This document shows, in pieces, positions 49,133-59,700 of a stretch of 64,000 nt of DNA. The notes beneath the pieces are model-generated. The model had not been told where the DNA came from. It worked only from the letters and a program-made list of their open reading frames with translations, and ran no database searches. This DNA comes from Methylobacterium aerolatum. GTDB taxonomy: Bacteria > Pseudomonadota > Alphaproteobacteria > Rhizobiales > Beijerinckiaceae. Location: contig NZ_BPQE01000012.1 in assembly GCF_022179085.1 (NCBI RefSeq), forward strand, positions 1-64,000, in the 5' to 3' direction. Every line of letters begins with the position of its first letter. Positions within the stretch are counted from its first letter, which is position 1. A program made the position numbers and the translations under genes.

Positions 49133-51286
49133 ATGATCAATCTCTCCCGTTTGGGTGTTCGTCTCCCCGCCACAACGATCGGCCTCGCGATGTTGAGTGC
49201 GGTGGCGATGGGCGGGTTCAGTTGGTCGGCGGCCAAGTCCGGCCTGATCGAGGCGGCGGACGCCCGGCTCTCCCTCGCGGCGGCGGCCCGGCGGGACGGG
49301 ATCGAGCTGGTGGCCGACCGGATGCAGGCGGATTTCCTGTCCGTCGCCAACCATCCCCAGGTCGTCTCGAACTTCCCCGACCTCCTGGAGACCCTCGACC
49401 CGGGCAAGCCCGATTTCGCCGCCCTCGTCGAGGCGTTCCGTTCCCCCGCCACCGCGGAGGCCCGGGTCGCCCTCGACAATCCTCCCGCCTCGGGCATGTA
49501 CGGGCGGCGCCACGGCAAGGTGCAGGAGGTGGCCCGCCGCCTCGTCGCCGAGCCGGGCTACGGCGACCTGCTCTTCGTCGACGAGAACGGCCGGGTGGCC
49601 TACACGACGACCAAGGGCGCGGATTTCGCCCAGTCCCTCGCCGACGACGCCCTCAAGGACACCGGGCTCGCCCGCCTCGTCGCGCGCCTCAAGGGGCAGG
49701 ATCCGGCGGCCACGGCCTTCGAGGACTTCGCGGCCTATCCCGTCGGCACCGGCCCCTCGGCCTTCATCGGCCGGGCGATGACGAAGCGCGCCAACGTCGC
49801 CATGGGCACGGCCCAGGCGGCGGAGCGGATCGGCTTCATCGTCCTGCGCGTCACCCCCGCCCTGTTCGACCGGACCCTGTCCAAGCGCGAGGGGCTCGGC
49901 GAGACCGGACAGATCCTGGCGGCGGGCGCGGACGGGCTCCTGCGCTCGAACCCGCCCCTCAACCCCGCCGTCCAGGCCGGCTCCCCCGTCGGCGCCCTCG
50001 GCATCGACACGAAGTGGCTGGCCGGCGGCGGCTTCAGCTACGCGGGCGGGAACGGGGACCACAGGGCGGCGAGCAGCACCGTCTCGGTGCTCGGCGCGCC
50101 CTGGACGGTCGTGGCCGAGCAGTCGGAGGCCGAGGCCATCGGCGCCGTGCAGGCGCTGTCGCGCACGCTGGCCCTGATCGGGATCGCGGTGCTCCTCGGC
50201 ACGGCGATCCTCGGCCTCCTCGTGGCGCGCTCGATCGTCGGACCCCTCGGCGCCCTGACCCGGGCCCTGATGGCGCTCGCCCGCCGGGAGCCCCTGGCCG
50301 AGGTCCCCGGCAGCCGCCGCCCGGACGAGATCGGCGACATCGCGCGGGCCGTGGTGACCATCCGCGACATGTCCCTGGAGGAGGCCGCCGAGCAGCTGAA
50401 GACCACCGAGGCGGCCCGGCTGCGCGAGGAGCAGGCGCGGCGCGTCCTCCTGCGCGACCTCGCCGACCGGTTCGAGCACTCGGTGGGCGGCATCGTCGCC
50501 AGCGTGTCCCAGGCCGTCGCGGGGCTTCAGGGCTCGGCCGCGACGATGAGCGGCGCCGTCTCCGAGACCGAGAACCGGTCGACCAGCGTCGCCGCGGCGG
50601 CGCACCAGACCGCCGGCAACGTCAACACGGTCGCGGCGGCGGCGGAGGAACTCGGCGCCACCGTGCAGGAGATCGGCCGCCAGGTGGAGCAGGCCGCCGG
50701 CATGTCGGCCTCCGCCGTGGAGGCCGCGGCCCGCACCGAGGAGACGATGGCGGCCCTCGCCCGGGCCGCGACCCGGATCGGCAACGTCGTCGGCCTCGTC
50801 TCCTCCATCGCGAACCAGACCAACCTCCTGGCGCTGAACGCCACGATCGAGGCGGCCCGGGCCGGCGAGGCCGGACGCGGCTTCGCCGTCGTCGCCGCGG
50901 AGGTGAAGGAGCTGGCGGCCCAGACCACCCGCGCCACCGACGAGATCGGCCAGCAGGTGCAGGAGATCCAGACGGCGACCCAGGGCGCCACGCACGCCAT
51001 TCAGGACATCGCCGGCCAGATCCAGGCGATGAGCGGCGTGACCACCAACATCGCCGCCGCGATCGAGGAGCAGGGCGTCACGACGCAGGAGATCGTGCGC
51101 AGCATGTCCCAGGCTTCGGCGGGCACGGCGCAGGTGACGACCAACATCGCCGAGGTGGCGCAGGAGGCCCGGGGCGCCGGACACGCGGCCCAGGCGGTCG
51201 CCGCCGCCGCCGACGGCCTCGCGAGCCAGTCCGGCGCCCTGCGCACGGAGATGGAGCAGTTCCTGTCGAGCGTCCGCGCGGCGTAG
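49133..51286 (+). CDS. Methyl-accepting chemotaxis protein
   Basis: This 717-residue receptor has a first membrane segment ([18 protein letters not shown]), a periplasmic sensor region of about 310 residues with a Cache-like stretch [20 protein letters not shown], and a second membrane segment near residue 346-364 ([20 protein letters not shown]). A HAMP domain and the cytoplasmic signalling domain follow, with the hairpin tip [20 protein letters not shown] and [18 protein letters not shown] (about 560-590). It ends SSVRAA, without a CheR/CheB-tethering pentapeptide. It couples ligand sensing to CheA and the flagellar motor or another Che pathway. No che genes are nearby. Confidence 0.94.
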   Translation: MINLSRLGVRLPATTIGLAMLSAVAMGGFSWSAAKSGLIEAADARLSLAAAARRDGIELVADRMQADFLSVANHPQVVSNFPDLLETLDPGKPDFAALVEAFRSPATAEARVALDNPPASGMYGRRHGKVQEVARRLVAEPGYGDLLFVDENGRVAYTTTKGADFAQSLADDALKDTGLARLVARLKGQDPAATAFEDFAAYPVGTGPSAFIGRAMTKRANVAMGTAQAAERIGFIVLRVTPALFDRTLSKREGLGETGQILAAGADGLLRSNPPLNPAVQAGSPVGALGIDTKWLAGGGFSYAGGNGDHRAASSTVSVLGAPWTVVAEQSEAEAIGAVQALSRTLALIGIAVLLGTAILGLLVARSIVGPLGALTRALMALARREPLAEVPGSRRPDEIGDIARAVVTIRDMSLEEAAEQLKTTEAARLREEQARRVLLRDLADRFEHSVGGIVASVSQAVAGLQGSAATMSGAVSETENRSTSVAAAAHQTAGNVNTVAAAAEELGATVQEIGRQVEQAAGMSASAVEAAARTEETMAALARAATRIGNVVGLVSSIANQTNLLALNATIEAARAGEAGRGFAVVAAEVKELAAQTTRATDEIGQQVQEIQTATQGATHAIQDIAGQIQAMSGVTTNIAAAIEEQGVTTQEIVRSMSQASAGTAQVTTNIAEVAQEARGAGHAAQAVAAAADGLASQSGALRTEMEQFLSSVRAA

Positions 51287-51322
51287 CCCCGGGGCCGGCT
51301 CCGGCGCGGGCGGGACGGCAGC

Positions 51323-51342
51323 GGGCGGCGATGGCGCCGCCC
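51323..51342. terminator. Hairpin between convergent chemotaxis and secretion genes
   Basis: GGGCGGC (51323-51329) and GCCGCCC (51336-51342) form a 7-base-pair stem with a 6-base loop, and the flanking GGACGG/CCGTCC can extend it with a bulge. It is positioned to end transcripts from both sides, but no T-run is present. Confidence 0.4.
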
Positions 51343-51400
51343 GTCCGGTCGCCCCGCCTCGGGCGAGCCTTATTTGCCGGGGCGGCGCCCGGCCGCCGGA

Positions 51401-52732
51401 TCACCGCTCCTGCATCGCCCGGGCCATCTGGTCGGTGAAGGGCTTGAGCAGGTAGGAGAGCGCCGAGCGCTCCTCGGTCGAGAGATAGACCTCGACCGGC
51501 ATGCCCGGCACGACGGGCCGGTCCGCCACGGTCCTGACGTTGTCCTGGATCGCGATCGTCGTGAGGTAGTAGGCCTGGGCGCCGGGACCGTCCACCGAGG
51601 CGGAGGCGCCGATCGTCTGAACCTGGCCGAGGATCTCGGGCGTGGTCCTGCGGTTGAACGCGGTGAAGCGCATCCGCGCCCTCTGTCCGACGGCCGCCTG
51701 GTCGATGTCGTTCGGCGAGAGGCGCGCCTCGACGACGAGTTGCGCCTCGGTCGGGACGATGGACATCAGCGTCTCCTTCGGCGCGACCACCCCGTTCACC
51801 GTATGGACGGACAGATCGTTGACGTAGCCGTTGCACGGCGCGGTCAGGGAAGCGCGCGTGAGGCGGTCCTGGGCCGCCACGAGGCGCTCTCGCAACTCGC
51901 CGAGCTTGCCCTCGATGTCGCGCAACTCGCGCTGCGAATCGGTCCTGACCTGCTGGTCGAGCTCGATGATCTTGATCTTGGTCTCGCTGATCTGCCCCTT
52001 GACCCGGGCGATGTTGGCGGACAGCTCGCCGCTGACGCCCTCGGTCTTCACGAGGTCGCGCTCGGACGCCTTGTACTTCGTGATTTCGATGAGGTTCTTC
52101 GAATACAGCAACGCGAGGCGGGTCAGCTCCTCGCGGACGATGCCGCGCTCCGATCCGTTGGCGATCTGCTGCGCGCTCAGCGCCTTGATCTGTTCGTTGA
52201 GCTGGTCGGTCTGCAGCACCAGTTGTTCCCGCCGCGCCTCCCGCACCGACCGGTTCTCGTTGAACAGCCGCGTCTCGCCCGACTGCACGGAGACGCCCTG
52301 GGGCGACTCGCTCACCTCCCGGTCGAAGGCGATGGCCGAGGCACCGTCTCGCTCCGCGACGAGGCGCGCCTTCCGGCCGAGGGCCTCCGTCAACTGCGTC
52401 CGCACGATGCCGAGTTCGGCGCGGATCTGGGTCTCGTCGAGGCGGATCAGCACGTCCCCGGCGCGCACGTAGTCGCCGTTCGCGACGAGGATCTCCGAGA
52501 CGATGCCGCCGTCGCGGTGCTGGACGAGCTGCACCTGGGATTTCACCGCCACCTTGCCCTGGGCGATCACGGCCCCGCCGAGGGGCGCGTGATAGGCCCA
52601 GGCGCCGCAGCCGCCGACCAGGGCGACGGCCATGACGCCCGCGACGGCGACCCGCCCCGCCAGCCCGCGCGGTTCGCCGGCCTGTTCCGCAAGACGCTTC
52701 GCGTGCATGGATGGTAGCCGCTTCGCGGTCAT
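51401..52732 (-). CDS. Type I secretion membrane fusion protein, HlyD family
   Basis: This 443-residue adaptor has one membrane segment (RVAVAGVMAVALVGGCGAWA) and a lipoyl half GKVAVKSQVQLVQHRDGGIV. A long coiled coil follows (about residues 85-285), then ASLTAPCNGYVNDLSVHTVNG and a C-terminal barrel ending SYLLKPFTDQMARAMQER. The ATG at 52732 lies 13 bases after the stop of the RTX gene with GAGGGGACAGGA before it. An ATG at 52768 would overlap that gene. It is the fourth and last gene of the peroxidase/ABC/RTX/MFP operon. It is clearly paralogous to the MFP at 41378-42706. Confidence 0.92.
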   Translation of the reverse strand: MTAKRLPSMHAKRLAEQAGEPRGLAGRVAVAGVMAVALVGGCGAWAYHAPLGGAVIAQGKVAVKSQVQLVQHRDGGIVSEILVANGDYVRAGDVLIRLDETQIRAELGIVRTQLTEALGRKARLVAERDGASAIAFDREVSESPQGVSVQSGETRLFNENRSVREARREQLVLQTDQLNEQIKALSAQQIANGSERGIVREELTRLALLYSKNLIEITKYKASERDLVKTEGVSGELSANIARVKGQISETKIKIIELDQQVRTDSQRELRDIEGKLGELRERLVAAQDRLTRASLTAPCNGYVNDLSVHTVNGVVAPKETLMSIVPTEAQLVVEARLSPNDIDQAAVGQRARMRFTAFNRRTTPEILGQVQTIGASASVDGPGAQAYYLTTIAIQDNVRTVADRPVVPGMPVEVYLSTEERSALSYLLKPFTDQMARAMQER

Positions 52733-52745
52733 GGATCCTGTCCCC

Positions 52746-54905
52746 TCAGATGTGGTGATCGGTGGCAAGAAGCGGGTGGGACAGGCCGTGCGAGGCGAGG
52801 ACGAAGTCGCCCGCCACGAGGTCGTGCCGCCCGTCGAGGACGATCTCGAAGGCGGGCTGGCCGCCCTGGTCGAGGAAGCCGTCCACGACGGTCTCGTCCC
52901 GGCCGTGCCCGTCGGTGTCCCAGTGGTAGGTCACGCAGCCCGCCATCGGCGGCTCGTCCCCCTTCGACAGGCCGGCGAAGAGGGTGATCGCCGCCGCGGC
53001 GGCATCGCCGTCGCCGTGCAGGCCGGACAGGTCGATCCGGTCCCCGACCTTGAAGTTCGTGATCGTGTCGTGGCCCTGCCCGCCGTTCGTGAGGGCGTCG
53101 AGGTCCCTGAAGGCGTAGGTGGTCGGCCCCTCTCCGCCCGTGAGGACGTTCACCGCCCCGCTCGCCACGATGAGGGTCGGCCCATGCCCGCCGCGGGCAT
53201 CCTCCACCTCGGTGATCGTGGCGCGCACGGCGCCGTCGATCGTGACCACGCCCCTGGCGAGGTCGATGGTGACGCTGCCGTCGGCATCCGCCAGATCGAC
53301 GAGGTCCTCGCCCGCGCCGCCATGGATCTCGTCGATGCCCGTTCCGGCCCCCAGGTGGATGACGTCGTCGCCGCCGCCGCCGTCGATCCGGTTGGCGCCG
53401 TCGCCGCCGTCGAGGTCGTCGTTCCCGTCGCCGCCGTCGAGGCGGTCGTTGCCATCTCCGCCGATCAGGACGTCGTTCCCCGCGCCGCCGACGAGCACGT
53501 CGTCGCCCCGGCCGCCGTCCAGGATGTCCCGGCCTGCGCCGCCGAGGAGGATGTCGTTGCCGTCCTCCCCGAACAGGATGTCGTTTCCGTCGCCGCCCAC
53601 GAGGACGTCGTCGCCCGCGCCGCCCCGGAGCAGGTCGTCGCCGGGGCCGCCGACGAGGTGGTCGTTCCCGCCGCTCCCCAGGATGACGTCGTTACCCTCG
53701 CGCCCGTAGACCGTGCCGCCGCCCTCCCGCGCGGCGATGAGGTCGTCCGCCGCCGTGCCGAGGAGGATGCCGGTCCCGTCGCCCGCCGGGTCGCCGGCGG
53801 TGTTCCCCGCCGTGAGGGTGAGGGTGGCCGTCTCATCGACGGTGAGGGCGCCGTCCGACACGGCGTAGGAGAAGGTGACCGTGCCGGTCTGGCCGGCCTC
53901 CGGCGTGTAGAGCCAGTGGTCGGGATCCACGGGCAGCAACGTCCCGCCATCCACGTGCAGGTCGACGACGCTGAGGAGATCGCCGTCGGGATCGGTCGCC
54001 TTCGCGAGCAGGTCCGCCACCGCGACGAGGACGGCCTGATCCGGCAGGGCATCGTGCAGGTGGACCGGCCCCGAGACGGTCGGCCTCCGGTTGCCGGGAG
54101 GCGTGGCCTCGCCGCCCTTGGTATCCCCGCCCTTCGTCTCGCCGCCCTTGCTTTCCCCGCCCTTGGCCGATCCACCGGCATCGGCCGATTTCGTGTCCTG
54201 CGGGGCCGGAATGCCGCCCTTCGCGCTCCCGCTCCCCGGGGACGGCGTTCCGCCGCCGGACGCCCCGTGCTCGCCCGGAGATGGCTCCGGGTGGCCCGGC
54301 CTCCCGCGATGGACGATGTCCTCGCCGGACCCGTTCTTCGTATCCGGCGCCTCCACGCCGTTCCTCGCATGCCCGGAGGCCGTGCCCGTCGCGGGGGCAG
54401 GGGGCGCCTTCGGGGCGGCCTCGGGCTTCGGAAGGGCGGGCTGCGGCAGGCCGTTGCCCGCCGGGTTCGGCGCCCCCACCCGGGGCAGGAGATGCAGGGC
54501 GGTTCGGAGCGGGGCGTCGCCGCTGTCGAACCGCAGGGTGGCGACGTCCATGGCCTGGTGCAGGCTCACCTCGGAGGGTGGAAGCGCCGCGATCACCGCC
54601 TCGCGGTCGGCCGCCGGGGAGGAGGAGCCCCGCATCGCCGGCCCCGGCTCCACGACCGGGTCGTCGTCGTTGGCCGGGGCGGCGGGCGGCGCATCCGCCT
54701 CGGGCCGCCGCGCCTCCCCGTGCGCGTCCGGCCTGTGCGGCGAGAGGAAGGTCTTCAGGAATCCCACGAAGGCGACGAGCAGGCCGGGGGCCAGCACCGG
54801 CAGGCGGACGCCGCCCTCGTCGTGATCGAACCGCCGCTTCGGCGCCGAGGCTTCGAGGTCGTTCGGGAGACCGAGTCTGAGCCGGTCCGGATCGGGCAGG
54901 GACAT
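52746..54905 (-). CDS. RTX protein with cadherin-like domain, type I secretion cargo
   Basis: This 719-residue calcium-binding protein is encoded inside a type I secretion operon. In order it has: a charged N-terminus; a hydrophobic stretch at about residues 35-54 ([19 protein letters not shown]); a Pro/Ala-rich region; a [14 protein letters not shown] linker near 243-268; a cadherin/tandem-95-like domain (about 270-380); an RTX block of nonapeptides of the GGxGxDxLx type (about 385-530); a beta-rich part; and a C-terminal secretion region with [16 protein letters not shown]. The ATG comes one base after the ABC gene's stop. The hydrophobic segment is unusual for a type I substrate and could act as a retention or anchor element. 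An adhesin or surface-layer role is likely but is inferred. Confidence 0.88.
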   Translation of the reverse strand: MSLPDPDRLRLGLPNDLEASAPKRRFDHDEGGVRLPVLAPGLLVAFVGFLKTFLSPHRPDAHGEARRPEADAPPAAPANDDDPVVEPGPAMRGSSSPAADREAVIAALPPSEVSLHQAMDVATLRFDSGDAPLRTALHLLPRVGAPNPAGNGLPQPALPKPEAAPKAPPAPATGTASGHARNGVEAPDTKNGSGEDIVHRGRPGHPEPSPGEHGASGGGTPSPGSGSAKGGIPAPQDTKSADAGGSAKGGESKGGETKGGDTKGGEATPPGNRRPTVSGPVHLHDALPDQAVLVAVADLLAKATDPDGDLLSVVDLHVDGGTLLPVDPDHWLYTPEAGQTGTVTFSYAVSDGALTVDETATLTLTAGNTAGDPAGDGTGILLGTAADDLIAAREGGGTVYGREGNDVILGSGGNDHLVGGPGDDLLRGGAGDDVLVGGDGNDILFGEDGNDILLGGAGRDILDGGRGDDVLVGGAGNDVLIGGDGNDRLDGGDGNDDLDGGDGANRIDGGGGDDVIHLGAGTGIDEIHGGAGEDLVDLADADGSVTIDLARGVVTIDGAVRATITEVEDARGGHGPTLIVASGAVNVLTGGEGPTTYAFRDLDALTNGGQGHDTITNFKVGDRIDLSGLHGDGDAAAAAITLFAGLSKGDEPPMAGCVTYHWDTDGHGRDETVVDGFLDQGGQPAFEIVLDGRHDLVAGDFVLASHGLSHPLLATDHHI
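53310..53750 (-). repeat. RTX nonapeptide-coding tandem repeat
   Basis: The segment consists of about 27-base units that encode GGxGxDxLx nonapeptides, seen on the plus strand as recurring GTCGTTCCCGTCGCCGCCG-like blocks. The repeat period and composition explain its low-complexity appearance. It is not a CRISPR or a satellite. Confidence 0.75.
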
Positions 54906-54906
54906 G

Positions 54907-56652
54907 TCAGGCCCCCGCCAGCGTGGTGTGCGCCTTGGCGGCCCCCGGGAAGGGGATCGGCGCGGTGTTCTTCATGATCTCCGACCGCGGACCCAGGGCC
55001 ACGAGCTTGCCGCCCCGGACGACGCCCACGTAATCGACCGATTCGAGGACGCGGGGCCGGTGCGCGATGACGATCACGATGGCGCCGCGCTCGCGCATGG
55101 CCCCGATGGCGTGGCCCAGGGCCACCTCGCCGTCGCTGTCGAGGTTGGAGTTCGGCTCGTCCAGCACCACGAGGAAGGGGTCGCCGAACATCGCCCGGGC
55201 GAGGCCGATGCGCTGCCGCTGCCCGGCGGAGAGGGACAGGCCGTTGGGGCCGAGTTCGGTCTGGTAGCCCTGCGGCAACTGCGTGATCATGTCGTGGACG
55301 CCCGCGGCCTGGGCGGCGGCGACGATCGCGGCGTCCTCGGCCTGCGTGTCGAACCGGCTGATGTTCTCCGCGATGGTGCCGTCGAGGAGGGATACCTCCT
55401 GCGGCAGGTAGCCGATCTCGCGCCCCAGGATGTCCGCGCGCCACTGGTCGAGGTCGGCGCCGTCGAGGCGGACGCTGCCGCGCAGGAGGGGCCACACGCC
55501 GACGAGACCCTTCACCAGCGAGCTTTTCCCGCCGCCGCTCGGCCCGATCAGCCCGAGGGCGCTGCCGGCCTTGAGGTCGAAGCTCACCTCGCTGAGGAGC
55601 ACCGCGCCCGAGCCCGGTGCGACGACGGTCATGCCCTGCACCTTGAGGGCGTGGCGGGGCCGGGGCAGGGCGAGGCGCCTGTCGTTGTCCTCGATGGTCG
55701 CCAGCGTGTGCCGCAGCCGCCGCAGGCTGCGCCGGGCGGCCACCACGATCTTCCAGTTGCCGATGGCGAGATCGACCGGGGCCAGGGCCCGCGCCGAGGC
55801 CACCGAGCAGGCGATGATCGAACCCGCCGACAACTCGCCCGCGATGGTCAGGTAGGCCCCGAGCCCGAGCAGGGCCGATTGCAGCATCATCCGCACGACC
55901 TTGGACAGGGAGCCGAAGGTGCCGACGATGTCGCTCGTGCGCATCTGGATGCGCAGGTGCTCCGCGTTGGCCTCCTTGAAGCGGACGACCGCGCGGTCCG
56001 CGAAGCCCATGGCCTTCAGGATGTCCGCGTTGCGGGCATGGGCGTCGGCCAGGAGGTTCCGGCGCACGGCGGCGGCGTGCAGCTTGGCCGCCGAGCGGCG
56101 GGTGAACAGTTCCGTCAGCCCGGTGAGCGCGCAGAGGACGAGGGCGCCGCCCAGGGTCAGCAGGCCGAGATAGGGGTGCAGGAGATAGACGAAGCCGAGG
56201 AAGATCGGCATCCACGGCAGGTCGAAGAGGGCCACGGGGGCGGAGCCGGACAGGAAGCCGCGCACCGTGTCGACGTCCCGGCCCCGCTCCATCGCCTCCG
56301 GCGTGGAGTAGCCGTAGCGGGTCATCTCGATCACCACCTCGTGCGCGAGGGGCGCGAGGCGGGCATCGAACCGCGCGCCCATCCGCACGAGGATCTGCGA
56401 GCGCAGCGTGTCGAACACGCCCTGGAACAGGTAGAGCCCGATCGCCAGGACGGAGAGGGCGACGAGGGTCGGGACGCTGCCGCCGGGGATCGCCCGGTCG
56501 TAGATCTGCAGCATGTACAGCGAGCCCGTCAGGGCAAGGAGGTTGATCACGCCCGAGAGCAGGAACAGGGCGAGGATCATCGTCCCGAACGAGCCGATCC
56601 TCTTCGAGAGGTCGGCGAGCTCGGTCGGCTTCTTGGTGCGCTGGGAGGCCAT
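54907..56652 (-). CDS. Type I secretion ABC transporter, PrtD family
   Basis: This 581-residue ABC half-transporter has an N-terminal membrane domain ([38 protein letters not shown]) and a C-terminal ATPase with Walker [10 protein letters not shown] (about 366), signature [17 protein letters not shown] (about 474) and Walker [14 protein letters not shown] (about 495). The start ATG at 56652 ([12 protein letters not shown]) was chosen because the sequence upstream is proline- and arginine-rich and not conserved. It lies 69 bases after the giant peroxidase gene and one base before the RTX gene on the same strand. It exports both RTX proteins in all likelihood. It is a paralogue of the ABC gene at 42703-44427. 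Confidence 0.93.
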   Translation of the reverse strand: MASQRTKKPTELADLSKRIGSFGTMILALFLLSGVINLLALTGSLYMLQIYDRAIPGGSVPTLVALSVLAIGLYLFQGVFDTLRSQILVRMGARFDARLAPLAHEVVIEMTRYGYSTPEAMERGRDVDTVRGFLSGSAPVALFDLPWMPIFLGFVYLLHPYLGLLTLGGALVLCALTGLTELFTRRSAAKLHAAAVRRNLLADAHARNADILKAMGFADRAVVRFKEANAEHLRIQMRTSDIVGTFGSLSKVVRMMLQSALLGLGAYLTIAGELSAGSIIACSVASARALAPVDLAIGNWKIVVAARRSLRRLRHTLATIEDNDRRLALPRPRHALKVQGMTVVAPGSGAVLLSEVSFDLKAGSALGLIGPSGGGKSSLVKGLVGVWPLLRGSVRLDGADLDQWRADILGREIGYLPQEVSLLDGTIAENISRFDTQAEDAAIVAAAQAAGVHDMITQLPQGYQTELGPNGLSLSAGQRQRIGLARAMFGDPFLVVLDEPNSNLDSDGEVALGHAIGAMRERGAIVIVIAHRPRVLESVDYVGVVRGGKLVALGPRSEIMKNTAPIPFPGAAKAHTTLAGA

Positions 56653-56721
56653 GGCGCTCGACACCGGAACAGAGGGGAGGGGGGCTCGGGGCCGGAGGCG
56701 TCCGCCCCCGGCCCTCACGCG

Positions 56722-59700
56722 TCAGTGCACGCTGTGGAAGTTCGCGGCCGTCAGGTCGTGGTGCCCTTCGAGCACGATCCGGAAGTCGGCCTGCGGCCCG
56801 CCCGTCGTGCTTGCCTGGACGAGGGTCTGCTCCTGCCCGGCCACGGTCTCGTGCGAGACGATCACCTGGCCCGCCGCGGTGAAGTTCGTCCCGGCGAAGA
56901 GCACGAAGGATTGCCTGCCCTCCGCCGAGGCGTCGGCGTCGATGCCGGTGAGGTCGATCACGTCGCCCGGCTGGAAGCCCTTGATCGTATCCCCGTCGGC
57001 GTCGGCGGCGGAGCGGAAGACGAAGGTGTTGTCGCCGCCGCCGCCATCGAGCACGTTGGCTTGGTCGTTGGCGATGATGGTGTCGTTGCCCGCGCCGCCG
57101 ATGAAGTTCTCGAAGCCGAAGATGCTGTCGGACCCGCTGCCGGCGCTGACCACGCTGCCGTGGTGATCGATGCCGTTGCCGAGATCGACCGTGATGGCGT
57201 CGCCGATCGCGGAATAGTCGATCGTGTCGCTGCCCGCCTCGCCGAAGTAGAGGTCGTCGCCGTCTCCCACCGTGGCGAGCACCCGGTCGTCGCCGCCGCC
57301 CGCGAAGACGACATCGTGGCCTTGGCCGCCCTCCAGCACGTCGTCGCCGGCCTCGCCGAAGAGACGATCGTCGCCGGCCTCGCCCGCGACGAGGTCGTTG
57401 CCCGCTCCGCCGAACAGGCTGTCCTCGCCCGCTCCGCCGAAGGCCGCGTCGTCGCCCGCCCCGGCCTTCACGAGGTCGTCGCCCGCGCCGGCCTGGATCA
57501 CGTCGGCCCCGCCCGTCCCGAGGATGAGGTCGTCGCCGCCGAGGCCCATGATCGTGGCCGTCGCGCCGTGGCCCACGAGGAGATCCGCCTCGGCCGTGCC
57601 GAAGAGCGCATCCCCGGTCTGGCTCGTCTCGTCCGGCCCGGCGGCGGGGGGGCCTCCGGCGGTGTCGTGCCCGGTGCCGGTGTCGTCGGGGCCTGACGCG
57701 TCGGGGGCGGATCCATCGGTGGCGGCCCCGTCGGCCGGGAGGGCCGTGGCGCCGTGATGATCGACCACGTCCTGCGGTCGCACGGCGCCGACGATGTGGC
57801 CGGCGGCATCGGTCGAGAGGACGATGCGGTGGTCGGAGGTGAGCCCGGTGATGTCCACCGTGTCGCCGCCATCCGCATCGTTGACGTGGATGGTGTTGTA
57901 GGCGAGTTGCGTGGGCGCGAAGTTGCCGTGGACCCTGACCGTGTCGGTCCCGGCGCCGGTGTTGATCGTGATCTCCTCGACGTTCACCAGTTCGGCCGCG
58001 ACGGCGCCGTTGCGCGTGATGACGATCTCACCCGCCACGTTGCGCAGGCCGGTGATGCCCGCGCCCTGGGCTTCCGCCAGGGTGTAGACGTCGAAGGTCT
58101 CGGCCACCTCGGAATTCGCCTGGGCGGCGGCGTTGTTGCCCGTCACGGTGGACGTCAGGACGAAGCTGTCCGTCCCCGCCCCGCCGTCGATGAAGTCGTG
58201 CCCGTCCGTGGCGACGTTCACGGTGGTGAAGGGGATTCCGAAGATCGACCCTTGGGTGACGCTCCCGGAGGCGGTCCAGGTGATCGTGTCGGCGCCGTCG
58301 CCCGCGAGCACGATGTCATCCCCGCGGCCGCCGGCGATGGTGTGGCCGGTCGCCCCGTCGACGAGGATGTCGGCGCCGGTGGTGCCGTTCAGGTTCGCGC
58401 CGGTCTGCTGCCGCAGGGTGACGGTGCCGGTGGCCGTGTTCGGCGCTGCTCCGCCATCCGTCACGGTGTAGCTGAACGAGCCGCCGTTGGGGGCGTTGAG
58501 GGTGGTGCCGCTGTCGAGGATCGTCACGGCGCCGGCTGCGCTCCCATGCGTCGCGGTGAGGCTGTTGAAACCGCTCACCCCCGTGATGGCGAGCGGGTTC
58601 GGGCCGTCCGGGTCGGTGTCGTTGGCGAGCAGCGCCCAGTCCGGCACCACGATTCCGTTCGGGCCGTTTCCGACATTGGTGACGACGGAGTCGGCACGGG
58701 CCGTCGGCGCATCGTTGACCGGCACCACATGCACCGTCGTCGTCGCGAGGTTGCTGTCGAGCAGCCCGTCGTTCACGGTCACCTGGATGATGCGATCGAC
58801 CGGGCTCGGGTTGTTCGACGTGTTGGCGAAGGTGATGGCCGCGATCTGGGCCTGATAGTGGGCGAGCGTGTCGTCGCCCGTCAGGGTCAGGGTGATCCGG
58901 CCGGGCACCGACGTGTCGGTCGCGATCGAGATGTTGTCGCCGGCGATGTCGTGGCCGTTGACGGTGTCGCCGGCCTGGGCATTCGTCAGCACGACCTTGG
59001 CCGAATGGATGATCGCTCCGTCGTCGGTGATGGTCGGGTTCCGGGCGATGGTCACCGCCGCGCCGTTCTCGGTGAAGGTCGTGGTGTAGTTCGGAAACGG
59101 ATCCGCGTCGGCCGTCGTCTTCGTGACGTCGATGCGGAGGTTGTCGATCGCTACATAGCCGTTGTTGGCGCTCGTCCCGCCGCCGACCGTGGTCACGGCC
59201 TCGACCTTCACGATGGCGTTGGCCCCGAAGGTCTCGGTGGTCGCCTTGATCGTCGTGAGGTCAACGGAGACCGTGCCCTGACCGTTGGTGTTGTTCCCGG
59301 CTCCCGTGCCCTGGAAGGTGCGGATCTCGTGCCACGTGGCCCCGTTGTCGAAGGAGATCGAGGCGACGACCTTGTCGCCCGTATCGAACGAGTTCAGCCG
59401 GTAGTCGAAGGCGAGTGTCGCGCCCGAGGCCCCCGAGAGATCGACGGTGCGCTGGATGCTCGCGCCGTCGCCGTTGTCGGAGAGCCTGAGCTGGCCCGAT
59501 CCGGCGGCGTTCAGCTGGATCTGGCCGCCCGTCACCTGATTGGCGTTGGCGACGAAGTCGCCGGTCTCGCTCCAGGCTGTCGTCCAGGTCGCCGTCCCGT
59601 TCGAGTTCGACCACTGCGAGGCGTTGAAGTTGTCGGCAAGGGTCGCCACCGTGGTGTCGTAGGCGTGCAGGTCCAGAACGGGCTTCTGGAGCTTCAGCGA

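Noticed and set aside
53310-53750. Possible CRISPR-like or satellite array
   Set aside because: The periodicity is 27 bases with no spacers, and translation gives RTX nonapeptides in a real coding frame.
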